In this document: positions 24,677 through 32,744 of the stretch, one piece after another
Layout: every line of letters starts with the position of its first letter
Position numbering within the stretch: the stretch's first letter is position 1
From: Bacteroidota bacterium
Lineage (GTDB): Bacteria > Bacteroidota > Bacteroidia > Flavobacteriales > Weeksellaceae
DNA length: 64,000 bases
Direction of reading: 5' to 3'
Assembly (NCBI GenBank): GCA_018902795.1
Contig: JAHIQD010000015.1
Coordinates: 1-64,000, forward strand
Notes under the pieces: generated by a model
What the model was told of the DNA's origin: nothing
What the model saw: only the letters and a program-made list of their open reading frames with translations
Databases searched by the model: none
Position numbers and translations under genes: made by a program

Positions 24677-26911
24677 ATGAATGCTCCACAAGCAATTATT
24701 GAAAAAATTCAATTAAGCGATGGCAGAGAAATCACCATCGAAACAGGAAAGTTAGCAAAACAGGCTAACGGTGCTGTAGTAGTAAGAATGGGCGGAACAA
24801 TGCTTCTTGCAACAGTTGTAGCCAGCAAAGACGCTAAACCAGGTGTTGACTTCTTGCCTTTAACAGTAGATTACAGAGAAAAATTTTATTCAGCAGGAAA
24901 AATCCCGGGAAACTTTTTCAGAAGAGAAGCAAGACCGTCTGACGAAGAAATCTTAACGATGAGATTAGTTGACCGTGTTTTGCGTCCGCTTTTCCCTTCA
25001 GATTTCCATGCTGAAGTTCAGGTGATGATTTCCCTGATCTCTTATGATAAAGAGTGTATGCCGGAATCTTTGGCCGGATTAGCCGCTTCTGCAGCCATCG
25101 CCATTACCGACATTCCGTTCAACGGACCAATGTCTGAAGTTACCGTAGCAAGAATCGATGGAAAATTGGTTGTTAACCCAAGTATGGAGAATTTAGCGAA
25201 AGCTGACCTTAATATTATGGTTGGTGCAACTAAAGATTCAATCGTAATGGTAGAAGGTGAAATGAACGAAATCTCTGAGCAGGAAATGATCGAAGCGATC
25301 AAATTCGCGCACGAAGAAATTAAAGTTCAGGTAGCCGCTCAGGAAAGATTAGCCGAGAGAGTTGGAAAATCTCTTCCAAAAAGAGAATATTCTCACGAAG
25401 ATCACAACGAAGAAATCCGCGAAAAAGTTTGGGCTCAGACTTATGATAAAGTATTGGAAGTTGCTAAAACTCCTTCTGCCAAAGAAGAAAGACACGATAA
25501 CTTCCAGGCTGTTTTAGCTGACTTTTTAGCTCAGTATTCTGAGGAAGAATTAGAAACAGTAGAACCTTTCGCAAAAATCTATTTCCACGATGTAGAAAAA
25601 GAAGCAATGCGTCAGATGATTCTTAACGACAAAATCCGTTTAGACGGAAGAAGCCCGGAAACGATCCGTCCGATCTGGTCAGAAGTTGATTATTTACCGG
25701 GAGCTCACGGTTCTGCGATCTTTACAAGAGGAGAAACTCAGTCATTGACTGCCGTAACTTTAGGATCTGTAAAAGATGCAAACATGGTGGACACCGTTGC
25801 CATTAATTACGATCAGAAATTCTTCTTACATTATAACTTCCCGCCGTTCTCCACTGGTGAGGCAAGACCTTTAAGAGGAACATCAAGAAGAGAAGTAGGT
25901 CACGGAAACTTAGCTCAGAGAGCTTTGGCGAAAATGATTCCTTCAGAAAACCCTTACACCATCCGTATCGTTTCTGATATTTTAGAATCAAACGGTTCGT
26001 CTTCTATGGCGACTGTCTGTGCAGGAACTTTAGCATTAATGGATGCAGGTGTTCAAATTTCAAAACCGGTTTCCGGAATTGCAATGGGATTGGTAACAGA
26101 TCCTAAATCAGGCAAATTCACTGTACTTTCCGACATCTTAGGAGACGAAGATCACTTAGGTGATATGGACTTTAAAGTAACAGGAACTGCAGACGGAATC
26201 ACCGCATGTCAGATGGATATTAAAGTAGAAGGTCTTACCATGGATATTATGGAAAAAGCATTGATCCAGGCGAAAGACGGAAGACTGCATATCCTTAACG
26301 AATTGCTGAAAACAATCGACACCCCAAGACCTGACGTTAAACCACACGCTCCGAAAATGGAAGTACTGGAAATTCCTAAAGAATTTATCGGTGCCGTAAT
26401 CGGGCCTGGAGGAAAAATCATTCAGCAGATGCAGAAAGATTTCGATACCGTTATCGCGATTGAAGAAATCGGCGAAATCGGAAGAATCGAAATTTCAGGG
26501 GTTAACAGAGAAAACATCAATGCAACCATCGCAGCCATCAACGAAATTACCTTTGTACCTACCGTTGGCGAAGTATATAACGGAAAAGTAGTGAAAGTAA
26601 TGGATTTCGGTGCTTTTGTAGCGATTGCAAAAGGAACTGAAGGCCTACTACATATTTCTGAGATCGAATGGGCACGTCTGGACAAAGTTCCTTACAACGA
26701 AGGCGATCAGGTGGAAGTAAAATTCATGGGTTACGATGACCGTAAGAAAATGAAACTTTCAAGAAAAGTACTTTTGCCAAGACCGGCTCGTGAAGAAAGA
26801 CCAGCTAGAGAAGACCGTCCGAGAGAAGACCGCCCACAAGGTGACAGACCTCAGCGAAGAGACGACCGACCGCAAAATAACGGCGGACAGAATCCTGAAA
26901 ATAAAGGATAA
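24677..26911 (+). CDS. pnp: Polyribonucleotide nucleotidyltransferase (PNPase)
   Basis: 3'-to-5' phosphorolytic exoribonuclease of mRNA decay. The 744-residue protein has two RNase PH domains (about 10-230 and 320-555, with RPLRGTSRREVGHGNLAQRAL typical of the second), and a KH domain (FIGAVIGPGGKIIQQM, around 575). An S1 domain follows (VGEVYNGKVVKVMDFGAFVAI through YDDRKKMKLSRKVL), then an extra ~35-residue tail rich in Arg, Asp, Glu and Pro. The tail repeats R-(E/D)-(E/D)-R-P-like units. Domain order and length are standard apart from the tail. Confidence 0.98.
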   Translation: MNAPQAIIEKIQLSDGREITIETGKLAKQANGAVVVRMGGTMLLATVVASKDAKPGVDFLPLTVDYREKFYSAGKIPGNFFRREARPSDEEILTMRLVDRVLRPLFPSDFHAEVQVMISLISYDKECMPESLAGLAASAAIAITDIPFNGPMSEVTVARIDGKLVVNPSMENLAKADLNIMVGATKDSIVMVEGEMNEISEQEMIEAIKFAHEEIKVQVAAQERLAERVGKSLPKREYSHEDHNEEIREKVWAQTYDKVLEVAKTPSAKEERHDNFQAVLADFLAQYSEEELETVEPFAKIYFHDVEKEAMRQMILNDKIRLDGRSPETIRPIWSEVDYLPGAHGSAIFTRGETQSLTAVTLGSVKDANMVDTVAINYDQKFFLHYNFPPFSTGEARPLRGTSRREVGHGNLAQRALAKMIPSENPYTIRIVSDILESNGSSSMATVCAGTLALMDAGVQISKPVSGIAMGLVTDPKSGKFTVLSDILGDEDHLGDMDFKVTGTADGITACQMDIKVEGLTMDIMEKALIQAKDGRLHILNELLKTIDTPRPDVKPHAPKMEVLEIPKEFIGAVIGPGGKIIQQMQKDFDTVIAIEEIGEIGRIEISGVNRENINATIAAINEITFVPTVGEVYNGKVVKVMDFGAFVAIAKGTEGLLHISEIEWARLDKVPYNEGDQVEVKFMGYDDRKKMKLSRKVLLPRPAREERPAREDRPREDRPQGDRPQRRDDRPQNNGGQNPENKG

Positions 26912-26932
26912 AATAAGAAAACGCATCACAGC

Positions 26933-26962
26933 AAAACCACCGATTTATTCGGTGGTTTTTTT
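26933..26962 (+). terminator. Terminator of pnp
   Basis: AAAACCACCGA/TCGGTGGTTTT, 11 bp with a 5-nt loop, then a T run. Confidence 0.9.
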
Positions 26963-26994
26963 ATTTATACAGTTACTGTTAAGTCTTCTATCTA

Positions 26995-27699
26995 TCAGAA
27001 GCTCCTTTCCCTTTTTACGATAATTCCCAGTTTTTCCAGGGTCTGGTCATCGCGGAAAAGCACTTTGGCAAAAGCGACGAGCTGCGTATATTTTGGGTAA
27101 AGCAGATCCAGCGCGGTATCCCGGATATCGGTCGCGCGCTGTGCCTCACCGAGTTCTTTCTTCTGAGATTCCTTCAGGGCAGAGATTGCCACCAAAGCTG
27201 TCTGCTGCGCACCAATGGTGGCATCGTCAATGTTTACCGAGGCTGCCTTGGCTTTGAAAGCCGGGTTGGCCAGGATCTGCGCATAGAAATTACTTACCTG
27301 CTGAAACCATGCGGCATAAGCCTGTTTACGCCCCGCCTCTATCCCCAGAGTCGTGTTAGCCTGGCGGTCCCCTTTGAAGACAATTTTTGCCAGATTGCGG
27401 TGGCGGGTAAAGGCAGCGTCGATTTCCTCACGCTTCAGGTTGAATTTGTCCGTTTCGGCGTACTGCTCGCCATACTCCATTTTCTGCTGCTGGCTCAGCT
27501 GCTCCAGATTGCCAATCTCTGTAAGATGATCATCCAACTGAGTTTCGGTAATGCCTACGGTTGCGAGTTCCGATAATATTTCGGGTTCTTTGGCATTGGT
27601 GAAAGCAACTTTCATTTTTGCGATCAGCTGTTCTGCAGAAACATATTTGCTTCTCGATTTCTTACCGTCTTGCGGATTTGTGTTTTCGGAATTTCCCAT
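26995..27699 (-). CDS. Unknown 234-residue cytoplasmic protein, GC-rich gene
   Basis: I do not recognise a characterised family. The protein has no signal peptide or membrane helix and appears mostly helical. The N-terminus is hydrophilic (about the first 20 residues), then KYVSAEQLIAKMKVAFTNA. Several long helices follow with many Ala, Glu and Gln (FNLKREEIDAAFTRHRNLAKI, TALVAISALKESQKKELG). Base composition differs from its surroundings: the 60-nt lines at 27121 and 27301 are about 58% and 55% GC, against about 27-33% in sampled lines of the GLPGLI gene next to it. Seven 21-bp repeats lie 90-240 nt upstream of its ATG. It may be transferred DNA. Confidence 0.7.
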   Translation of the reverse strand: MGNSENTNPQDGKKSRSKYVSAEQLIAKMKVAFTNAKEPEILSELATVGITETQLDDHLTEIGNLEQLSQQQKMEYGEQYAETDKFNLKREEIDAAFTRHRNLAKIVFKGDRQANTTLGIEAGRKQAYAAWFQQVSNFYAQILANPAFKAKAASVNIDDATIGAQQTALVAISALKESQKKELGEAQRATDIRDTALDLLYPKYTQLVAFAKVLFRDDQTLEKLGIIVKRERSF

Positions 27700-27788
27700 A
27701 ATTATTTGTATTTAATTGTAAATGTAACAAATAAATAAAAGAATAAACGGATTATCAATTACGGAAATCCGTAAACAATATTGTTTTA

Positions 27789-27935
27789 CCATTTCTGACC
27801 CTTGCGGAACCATTTCTAACACTTGCGGAACCATTTCTGCAAGTTGCGGAGCCATTTCTGACGCTTGCGGGTTGATTTCTGAGAGTTGCGTGAGGATTTC
27901 TGAAGGTTGCGGAAGGATTTCTAAAGGTTACGGAA
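27789..27935. repeat. Seven tandem 21-bp repeats
   Basis: Seven consecutive 21-bp units start at 27789, 27810, 27831, 27852, 27873, 27894 and 27915, each containing ATTTCT and usually TTGCGG or close variants. The first four begin CCATTTCT; the last three drift to TGATTTCT or GGATTTCT. A partial eighth unit starts at 27936. There are no spacers, so this is not a CRISPR array. The first four units read in frame as Pro-Phe-Leu-x-x-Ala-x, but no start codon precedes them. The remaining gap sequence (27700-27788) shows nothing else clear. Confidence 0.9.
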
Positions 27936-27957
27936 TGATTTGGGGACGGTAAAAGAG

Positions 27958-28070
27958 AACTCCGAAGTGGGGAGACTTCGGAGTTGGTGATTTATTCTGG
28001 TAAGCTCAAAGTCTCTCGACTTTGAGCAGCAGGGGGCTTTCATTTCTTGTCTTTCAGACAAAACGAAAGC
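27958..28070. repeat. Cluster of three hairpins
   Basis: Three inverted repeats follow one another. AACTCCGAAGT/ACTTCGGAGTT is at 27958-27985 (11 bp, 6-nt loop). GCTCAAAGTC/GACTTTGAGC is at 28004-28027 (10 bp, 4-nt loop). GCTTTC...GAAAGC encloses TTGTCT/AGACAA at 28036-28070. None has a T run on either strand, so they are not ordinary terminators. They fill the space between the 21-bp repeats and the end of the GLPGLI gene. Confidence 0.75.
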
Positions 28071-28093
28071 TTAGTTATTAGCACAAGTTTTTA

Positions 28094-28879
28094 TTAGTAG
28101 TTTATTTTATGATTTAACTCAATTGGATTATTTTCTTGTAAAATAATATTTTGCATCTCTTTATTCTTAATAGAAATATTCACTGTATTACCTTTCGGGT
28201 CGGTAAATGTAGCGTTCTTCCAACCTTTTGAATTTATATCAAATGGATCATTATAATATGATTTTGCAAGCAATTCATATTTTTTCCAATCAATTTTTAC
28301 TGTTTTTTTTCGTGCGTCAAAAATATTCCCGCCTTTTTTGACTTCTATCAAATTAAATGAATATTCATTGTTTGAATCTTGAATAGAAACAATCAACCCA
28401 GGTAAACCATTAAAAATATATGGACCATCACTGAAAGGTAATTCTGTAGTAAACCAACCAATCCAGTTTCTTCCTCCATAATTTGTTTCTGCTTTTTGAG
28501 ATTTATATTCTCCAATAATTTTTTGTTCGGAAGTTATTTTCCAATTTAAGTTTTCCTCAATTGGAAGAAGATAGTCTGTTCCCAAATAAGTTATTACTTT
28601 TTCAATTCTTTTTTGAGCAAGATTCTTTTTGACATAGAATTTATTTTCAACACCCATATTATACCTTCCGTTTCCAGTATTCAACTTTATTGAATCGTTT
28701 TTTTTGTCTAGTGAATCTCTAAAAATTGAAATATTATTTTTTAAATCCAAAATCATCTTCTTGGAATTAATATCATCTGGATTTTCTATATCCAGTTTGT
28801 ATTTTGTTTCGTAAATAAAACTAAATTTTTGTGAGAAGCAAAAGGTAGAAATTCCAAGAAAAAAAACAATAAATTTCAT
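28094..28879 (-). CDS. GLPGLI family exported protein
   Basis: The ATG at 28879 gives a 261-residue protein with a signal peptide (MKFIVFFLGISTFCFSQ). It carries the family signature NGLPGLIVSIQD about two-thirds along, preceded by the usual IGEYKSQKAETNYGGRNWIGWFTTELP segment in which exported Bacteroidetes proteins of this family describe a beta-rich fold. The function of GLPGLI proteins is not known; some are encoded near TonB-dependent receptors, but none is visible here. The gene is notably AT-rich (about 27% GC in the line at 28741). Confidence 0.88.
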   Translation of the reverse strand: MKFIVFFLGISTFCFSQKFSFIYETKYKLDIENPDDINSKKMILDLKNNISIFRDSLDKKNDSIKLNTGNGRYNMGVENKFYVKKNLAQKRIEKVITYLGTDYLLPIEENLNWKITSEQKIIGEYKSQKAETNYGGRNWIGWFTTELPFSDGPYIFNGLPGLIVSIQDSNNEYSFNLIEVKKGGNIFDARKKTVKIDWKKYELLAKSYYNDPFDINSKGWKNATFTDPKGNTVNISIKNKEMQNIILQENNPIELNHKINY

Positions 28880-29111
28880 TTGTGAAGAGTGTTTGGTTAA
28901 AATTTCTGCTAACTTGTATATCATATAATACTACAAATACAACCATCTAATGTTGAACTTGTCTCATCAATGAGGTTTTAGTCAGCAATCAAATATAAGC
29001 AAGTTTCGGTAATATATAATCAACATCATATAAGGGTAAATTTTGGTGATGAGTTTTTTATGTTTTAGTAAATTCGCTCATTCAAAACGTACAAACTTTA
29101 ATAGAAACAAA

Positions 29112-29447
29112 ATGATCTTAGACCAACTCAAAACATCCACTGAAACCATAGCCTTTAAAGATGTGATTGCCTACATTGATGAACACTACGATTTCACGCC
29201 GACAAAATTCACGAACGGAAACCTTGTGAATGAAGCCAACCAAAATAACGGTTCGTGCAAAGTTTTCAGTCTGGGGAAAATGGAAAATTTATCCGAAGAA
29301 CAGGTGCTGAATCTTTTTGGTGAATTCTACAGAGATGACGTACTGAAAAATCCCGGCGGAAACGACCACCAGAATATCAGAAACTTCATCGAATTCGGCT
29401 GGAAAGGAATTGCCTTCGAAGGTGAAGCGCTGCGTAAAAAACAATAA
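29112..29447 (+). CDS. HopJ type III effector family protein
   Basis: The ATG at 29112 gives 111 residues. The sequence FTPTKFTNGNLVNEANQNNGSCKVFSLGKM and the tail HQNIRNFIEFGWKGIAFEGEAL match the small HopJ family (named from a Pseudomonas effector). Most members are housekeeping proteins in free-living bacteria without type III secretion, and no secretion genes of that type occur here. The biochemical role is unknown. An upstream start at 29043 would add 23 residues that are unlike the family. Confidence 0.8.
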   Translation: MILDQLKTSTETIAFKDVIAYIDEHYDFTPTKFTNGNLVNEANQNNGSCKVFSLGKMENLSEEQVLNLFGEFYRDDVLKNPGGNDHQNIRNFIEFGWKGIAFEGEALRKKQ

Positions 29448-29555
29448 TGCCCCAAAGTGCTGAATGCTGGTCCGAAGATCAGCAAATAACAAAAAAACCG
29501 GGTTCATTTTCAACTTGGCTTAAAAATTGAAATCATACTGAAAAAATAAAACATT

Positions 29556-29690
29556 ATGAATCCAGCACTTTTAAGAAAAATTCTGATGTGGGTAGCGCCG
29601 ATCGCAATCGGTTACTTCATGAAAAAATATGAAGAAAGACACAGCAGAAAAGAACAGGAAAAAGCAATGGCCAAAACATCGGCAGCTTAA
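29556..29690 (+). CDS. Small 44-residue membrane-associated protein
   Basis: An open frame starting MNPALLRKILMWVAPIAIGY encodes 44 residues. One short hydrophobic segment (about 9-20) is followed by a strongly charged helix (KKYEERHSRKEQEKA). It lies directly between HopJ-family and fhs genes and is followed at once by a strong terminator, which supports it being a real gene. I know of no function; one-helix proteins of this kind are common but unstudied in flavobacteria. Confidence 0.6.
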   Translation: MNPALLRKILMWVAPIAIGYFMKKYEERHSRKEQEKAMAKTSAA

Positions 29691-29691
29691 A

Positions 29692-29728
29692 AAAAAATCC
29701 AACTCATTTTTGAAGTTGGATTTTTTTT
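29692..29728 (+). terminator. Terminator of the HopJ-family/small-protein unit
   Basis: AATCCAACT/AGTTGGATT with a 9-nt loop, flanked by A and T runs; potentially bidirectional. Confidence 0.85.
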
Positions 29729-29855
29729 GCGCTTTATCTGCTGAAAAACTTACCTGTCTCCGTCTTATATATTTTTAAAAACTGACGAATAGCATGCAGC
29801 AAAATGGGATTCCCAGCAATCTTATCAGTAATTTTATACTTTAAATCTGCAAAGT

Positions 29856-31535
29856 ATGAATTTCCCTACCGACCTAGAAATCGCCCAGTCCGCCAACATT
29901 CAGCACATCAAACATATTGCTGAGAAATTAGGAATCGATAATGATGATCTGGAATACTACGGAAAATATAAAGCCAAAATTCCTTTAACCTACATCGACG
30001 AGGAAAAAATTAAAAAAGCAAAACTGGTTTTAGTCACCGCCATCAATCCGACCCCTGCAGGAGAAGGAAAGACAACAGTTTCTGTAGGTCTTTGCGACGG
30101 CCTGAATAAAATAGGAAAGAAAGCGGTTGCGGTTTTGCGTGAACCGAGTTTAGGACCGGTTTTCGGGATCAAAGGCGGCGCAGCAGGCGGCGGTTATGCC
30201 CAGGTGATTCCGATGGTGGATATTAATCTGCATTTCACCGGAGATTTCGCTGCGATTGAAAAAGCAAACAATTTACTTTCCGCACTGATCGACAATAATC
30301 TACAGAACAAAAAATTCAGTCTTAATATCGATCCGAGAACCATTACCTGGAAACGCGTCATGGATATGAACGACCGCAGTCTCCGCCAGATCGTCATCGG
30401 TTTGGGCGGCTCCAACAACGGCATTGCGCGCGAGGAAGGTTTCAATATCACACCGGCTTCCGAAGTGATGGCGATTCTGTGTCTTTCAAAAGATTTTGAG
30501 GACTTAAGAAACCGTCTCGGAAATATATTTGTCGGCTATACTTTCGATAAAAAACCTATTTATGCAAGAGATTTAAAAGCAGAAGGCGCGATGGCGATCC
30601 TACTGAGAGATGCGATTAAACCGAATCTGGTGCAGACTCTTGAAGGAAATCCGGCCATTCTTCACGGCGGACCTTTTGCCAATATCGCGCAGGGAACCAA
30701 CACCATTATTGCCACAAAAACCGGACTTTCATTAGCGGATTTCGTGGTAACAGAAGCCGGTTTCGGGGCGGATCTGGGAGCGGAAAAATTCTTCCACATC
30801 AAATGTCATTATGCCAAACTGAAACCTGATGCGCTTGTCCTTGTGGCGACCATCCGTGCGCTGCGTTATCACGGCGGAGCGACGAAAAAAGGCGAATTCG
30901 ACAGACCCAATCTGCAGTTTGTAAAAAACGGAATCGACAATCTTAAAAAACATATTGAAAATTCTTTTAAATTCGGTTTAAGACCCATTGTAGCCATCAA
31001 TCATTTTGCGGATGATGCACCTGAAGAAATCAATTATGTAAAAGAAGAGTGCGAAAAACTGGGCGTAAAAGCGATTATTGCAGATGAATTTACCAATGGC
31101 GGCGAAGGAATGAAAGAACTCGCCACAGAAGTCGCAAGATGTGCTTTTGAATGCGGAAACGATTTCAAACCTTTGTATAAAACTGAAGATTCCGTTGAAC
31201 ATAAAATTGAAACGGTTGCCCGAGAAGTGTACGGCGCAAGCAACGTTGTTTATTCCCAAAAAGCAAAAAACCAGCTGAAAACCATCTATGATTTAGGTTT
31301 GGATAAACTGCCGGTCTGCATGGCAAAAACACAGAAATCACTCACCGATGACGAGACAAAAATCGGAAGACCGACCAATTTTAAAATCACGGTGAGGGAG
31401 TTTGAATTTGCTGCAGGCGCAGGATTTATCATTCCTATTTTGGGCGACATGATGAGGATGCCGGGATTACCAAGTATTCCTGCAGCAGAAAGAATGTCCA
31501 TCGATAAAGACGGAAACATCACCGGTTTGAGTTAA
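29856..31535 (+). CDS. fhs: Formate-tetrahydrofolate ligase
   Basis: ATP-dependent synthesis of 10-formyl-tetrahydrofolate from formate, feeding one-carbon metabolism. The 559-residue protein has the family P-loop-like motif NPTPAGEGKTTVSVGL (about 65-80). It also has EPSLGPVFGIKGGAAGGGYAQV, VVTEAGFGADLGAEKFF, and the C-terminal GAGFIIPILGDMMRMPGLPS. Length and all major motifs are intact. It is monocistronic, with TACTTTAA about 20 nt before the start as a weak -7 box. It is convergent with the flavin enzyme at 31555. Confidence 0.97.
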   Translation: MNFPTDLEIAQSANIQHIKHIAEKLGIDNDDLEYYGKYKAKIPLTYIDEEKIKKAKLVLVTAINPTPAGEGKTTVSVGLCDGLNKIGKKAVAVLREPSLGPVFGIKGGAAGGGYAQVIPMVDINLHFTGDFAAIEKANNLLSALIDNNLQNKKFSLNIDPRTITWKRVMDMNDRSLRQIVIGLGGSNNGIAREEGFNITPASEVMAILCLSKDFEDLRNRLGNIFVGYTFDKKPIYARDLKAEGAMAILLRDAIKPNLVQTLEGNPAILHGGPFANIAQGTNTIIATKTGLSLADFVVTEAGFGADLGAEKFFHIKCHYAKLKPDALVLVATIRALRYHGGATKKGEFDRPNLQFVKNGIDNLKKHIENSFKFGLRPIVAINHFADDAPEEINYVKEECEKLGVKAIIADEFTNGGEGMKELATEVARCAFECGNDFKPLYKTEDSVEHKIETVAREVYGASNVVYSQKAKNQLKTIYDLGLDKLPVCMAKTQKSLTDDETKIGRPTNFKITVREFEFAAGAGFIIPILGDMMRMPGLPSIPAAERMSIDKDGNITGLS

Positions 31536-31554
31536 AGAAAAGAAAGACTAAATT

Positions 31555-32538
31555 TTAGAAATCGATAAAGCTGGCTTCTCTAAATTCTTTGAGAAGCTTC
31601 TGAAAGACTTTGTCTACCGGAAGAATTTCGTCGATCAATGCTGAAACCTGCCCAATTTCAAGTTCGCCCTGATCCAGGTCTCCTTCGAACATTCCACGTT
31701 TTGCACGGGCTCTTCCGAGGGTTTCTTTCAGTGCTTCCACATCGCGGCCTGTTTCGTAAAGCCTTTCCAGATCGTAGAAAAAATTGTTTTTGATCAGACG
31801 GACGGGAGCCAGTTCTTTTAAAGTGAGCTGCGTGTCGCCTTCATTCAGCGAAATTACTTTGTTCTTGAAATTTTCATGAGAACTTGCTTCTTTAGTCGCG
31901 GCAAACCGGGAACCAATCTGAACACCGTCCGCACCGAGAATCATCGCCGCTTTCATCTGAGAACCGAGACCAATTCCGCCCGCTGCAATCAGTGGTTTTG
32001 AAATGTGTTTTTTTACATTCGGAATCAGACAGAAAGTGGTGGTTTCATCTCTTCCGTTATGGCCGCCGGCTTCGAAACCTTCTGCAACAATGGCATCTAC
32101 ACCGGCATCTTCACATTTCATGGCGAATTTGGTGGAGGAAACAACGTGAGCGACCTTCAAACCTTCTTTCTGTAATGTTTCGGTATAAGTTTTTGGGTTT
32201 CCTGCAGAAGTGAAAACGATTTTCACACCTTCTTCCAGAATAATCTTAATGACCTCATCCAGATTCGGGTAAAGCATCGGCACATTCACACCGAAAGGTT
32301 TGTCGGTTGCCTGTCTGCATTTACGGATGTTTTCGCGCAGAATGTCGGGATACATACTCCCGGCTCCAATTAAACCCAAACCGCCGTTATTTGATACCGC
32401 AGAAGCCAAACGCCAGCCGGAATGCCAAATCATGCCACCCTGAATGATGGGATATTTGATATCGAATAACTCATTGACTTTATTCTGGTCTTCACGGTAC
32501 ATTTTTTCGGCGATCCCGAAATGGATAAAATTGCTCAT
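31555..32538 (-). CDS. FMN-dependent nitronate monooxygenase / FabK-like enoyl reductase family
   Basis: A 327-residue TIM-barrel flavoprotein. KYPIIQGGMIWHSGWRLASAVSNNGGLGLIG is the FMN-phosphate N-terminal signature; VDAIVAEGFEAGGHNGRDE contains the catalytic-region histidine, and IAAGGIGLGSQMKAAMILGADGVQIGSRF binds FMN. These motifs are shared by nitronate monooxygenases and FabK enoyl-ACP reductases, and sequence alone does not decide. No fatty-acid gene is adjacent, so the substrate remains open. Convergent with fhs. Confidence 0.85.
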   Translation of the reverse strand: MSNFIHFGIAEKMYREDQNKVNELFDIKYPIIQGGMIWHSGWRLASAVSNNGGLGLIGAGSMYPDILRENIRKCRQATDKPFGVNVPMLYPNLDEVIKIILEEGVKIVFTSAGNPKTYTETLQKEGLKVAHVVSSTKFAMKCEDAGVDAIVAEGFEAGGHNGRDETTTFCLIPNVKKHISKPLIAAGGIGLGSQMKAAMILGADGVQIGSRFAATKEASSHENFKNKVISLNEGDTQLTLKELAPVRLIKNNFFYDLERLYETGRDVEALKETLGRARAKRGMFEGDLDQGELEIGQVSALIDEILPVDKVFQKLLKEFREASFIDF

Positions 32539-32600
32539 GTCGTAAATTTAAAAAATTAATGAGAAAGCCGGAAATCTTTCGGAAGAAAAACCAACCTTTC

Positions 32601-32709
32601 CTATAGCCCCGATTGCAGCGGCATCCTTTTCTGAGGCGGAGACCGAAGAAAAGATATAGCGAAAAGCGGGTATCAGAGTTGGCAGAAGCTGGAATCTTCT
32701 TGCTCCCAA
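32601..32709 (-). repeat. Dispersed palindromic repeat, copy A
   Basis: Shares GCGGCATCCTTTT and AAAAGATATAGCG with copies at 54205 and 56540. The central stem is short here: CTTTTCT (32626-32632) with AGAAAAG (32647-32653), and CGG/CCG inside. It starts just past the surA-like terminator, in the same orientation and relative position as the other two copies. Confidence 0.8.
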
Positions 32710-32740
32710 AATAAAAAACTCTGCAAAAATGCAGAGTTTA
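32710..32740 (-). terminator. Terminator of the gldD-pfkB-parvulin run
   Basis: AAACTCTGCA/TGCAGAGTTT, 10 bp with an AAAA loop, then TTTTTTATTTT on the minus strand, 6 nt past the stop codon. Confidence 0.9.
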
Positions 32741-32744
32741 AAAT

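Noticed and set aside
24406..24702. A 98-codon plus-strand frame upstream of pnp
   Set aside because: It overlaps the pnp start and the predicted pnp promoter, has low-complexity Lys/Ser-rich composition and no recognisable motif.
27747..27875. In-frame peptide repeat (Pro-Phe-Leu-x-x-Ala-x) encoded by the 21-bp repeats
   Set aside because: There is no start codon in the frame and a stop follows after four units; the reading frame is a consequence of the 21-bp period, which is divisible by three.
27789..27935. The 21-bp repeats as a CRISPR array
   Set aside because: Repeats are contiguous without spacers, and no cas genes are present.
29112..29447. HopJ family gene as evidence for a type III secretion system
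   Set aside because: The family name is historical; there are no type III secretion genes in the window and homologues occur in bacteria that lack such systems.
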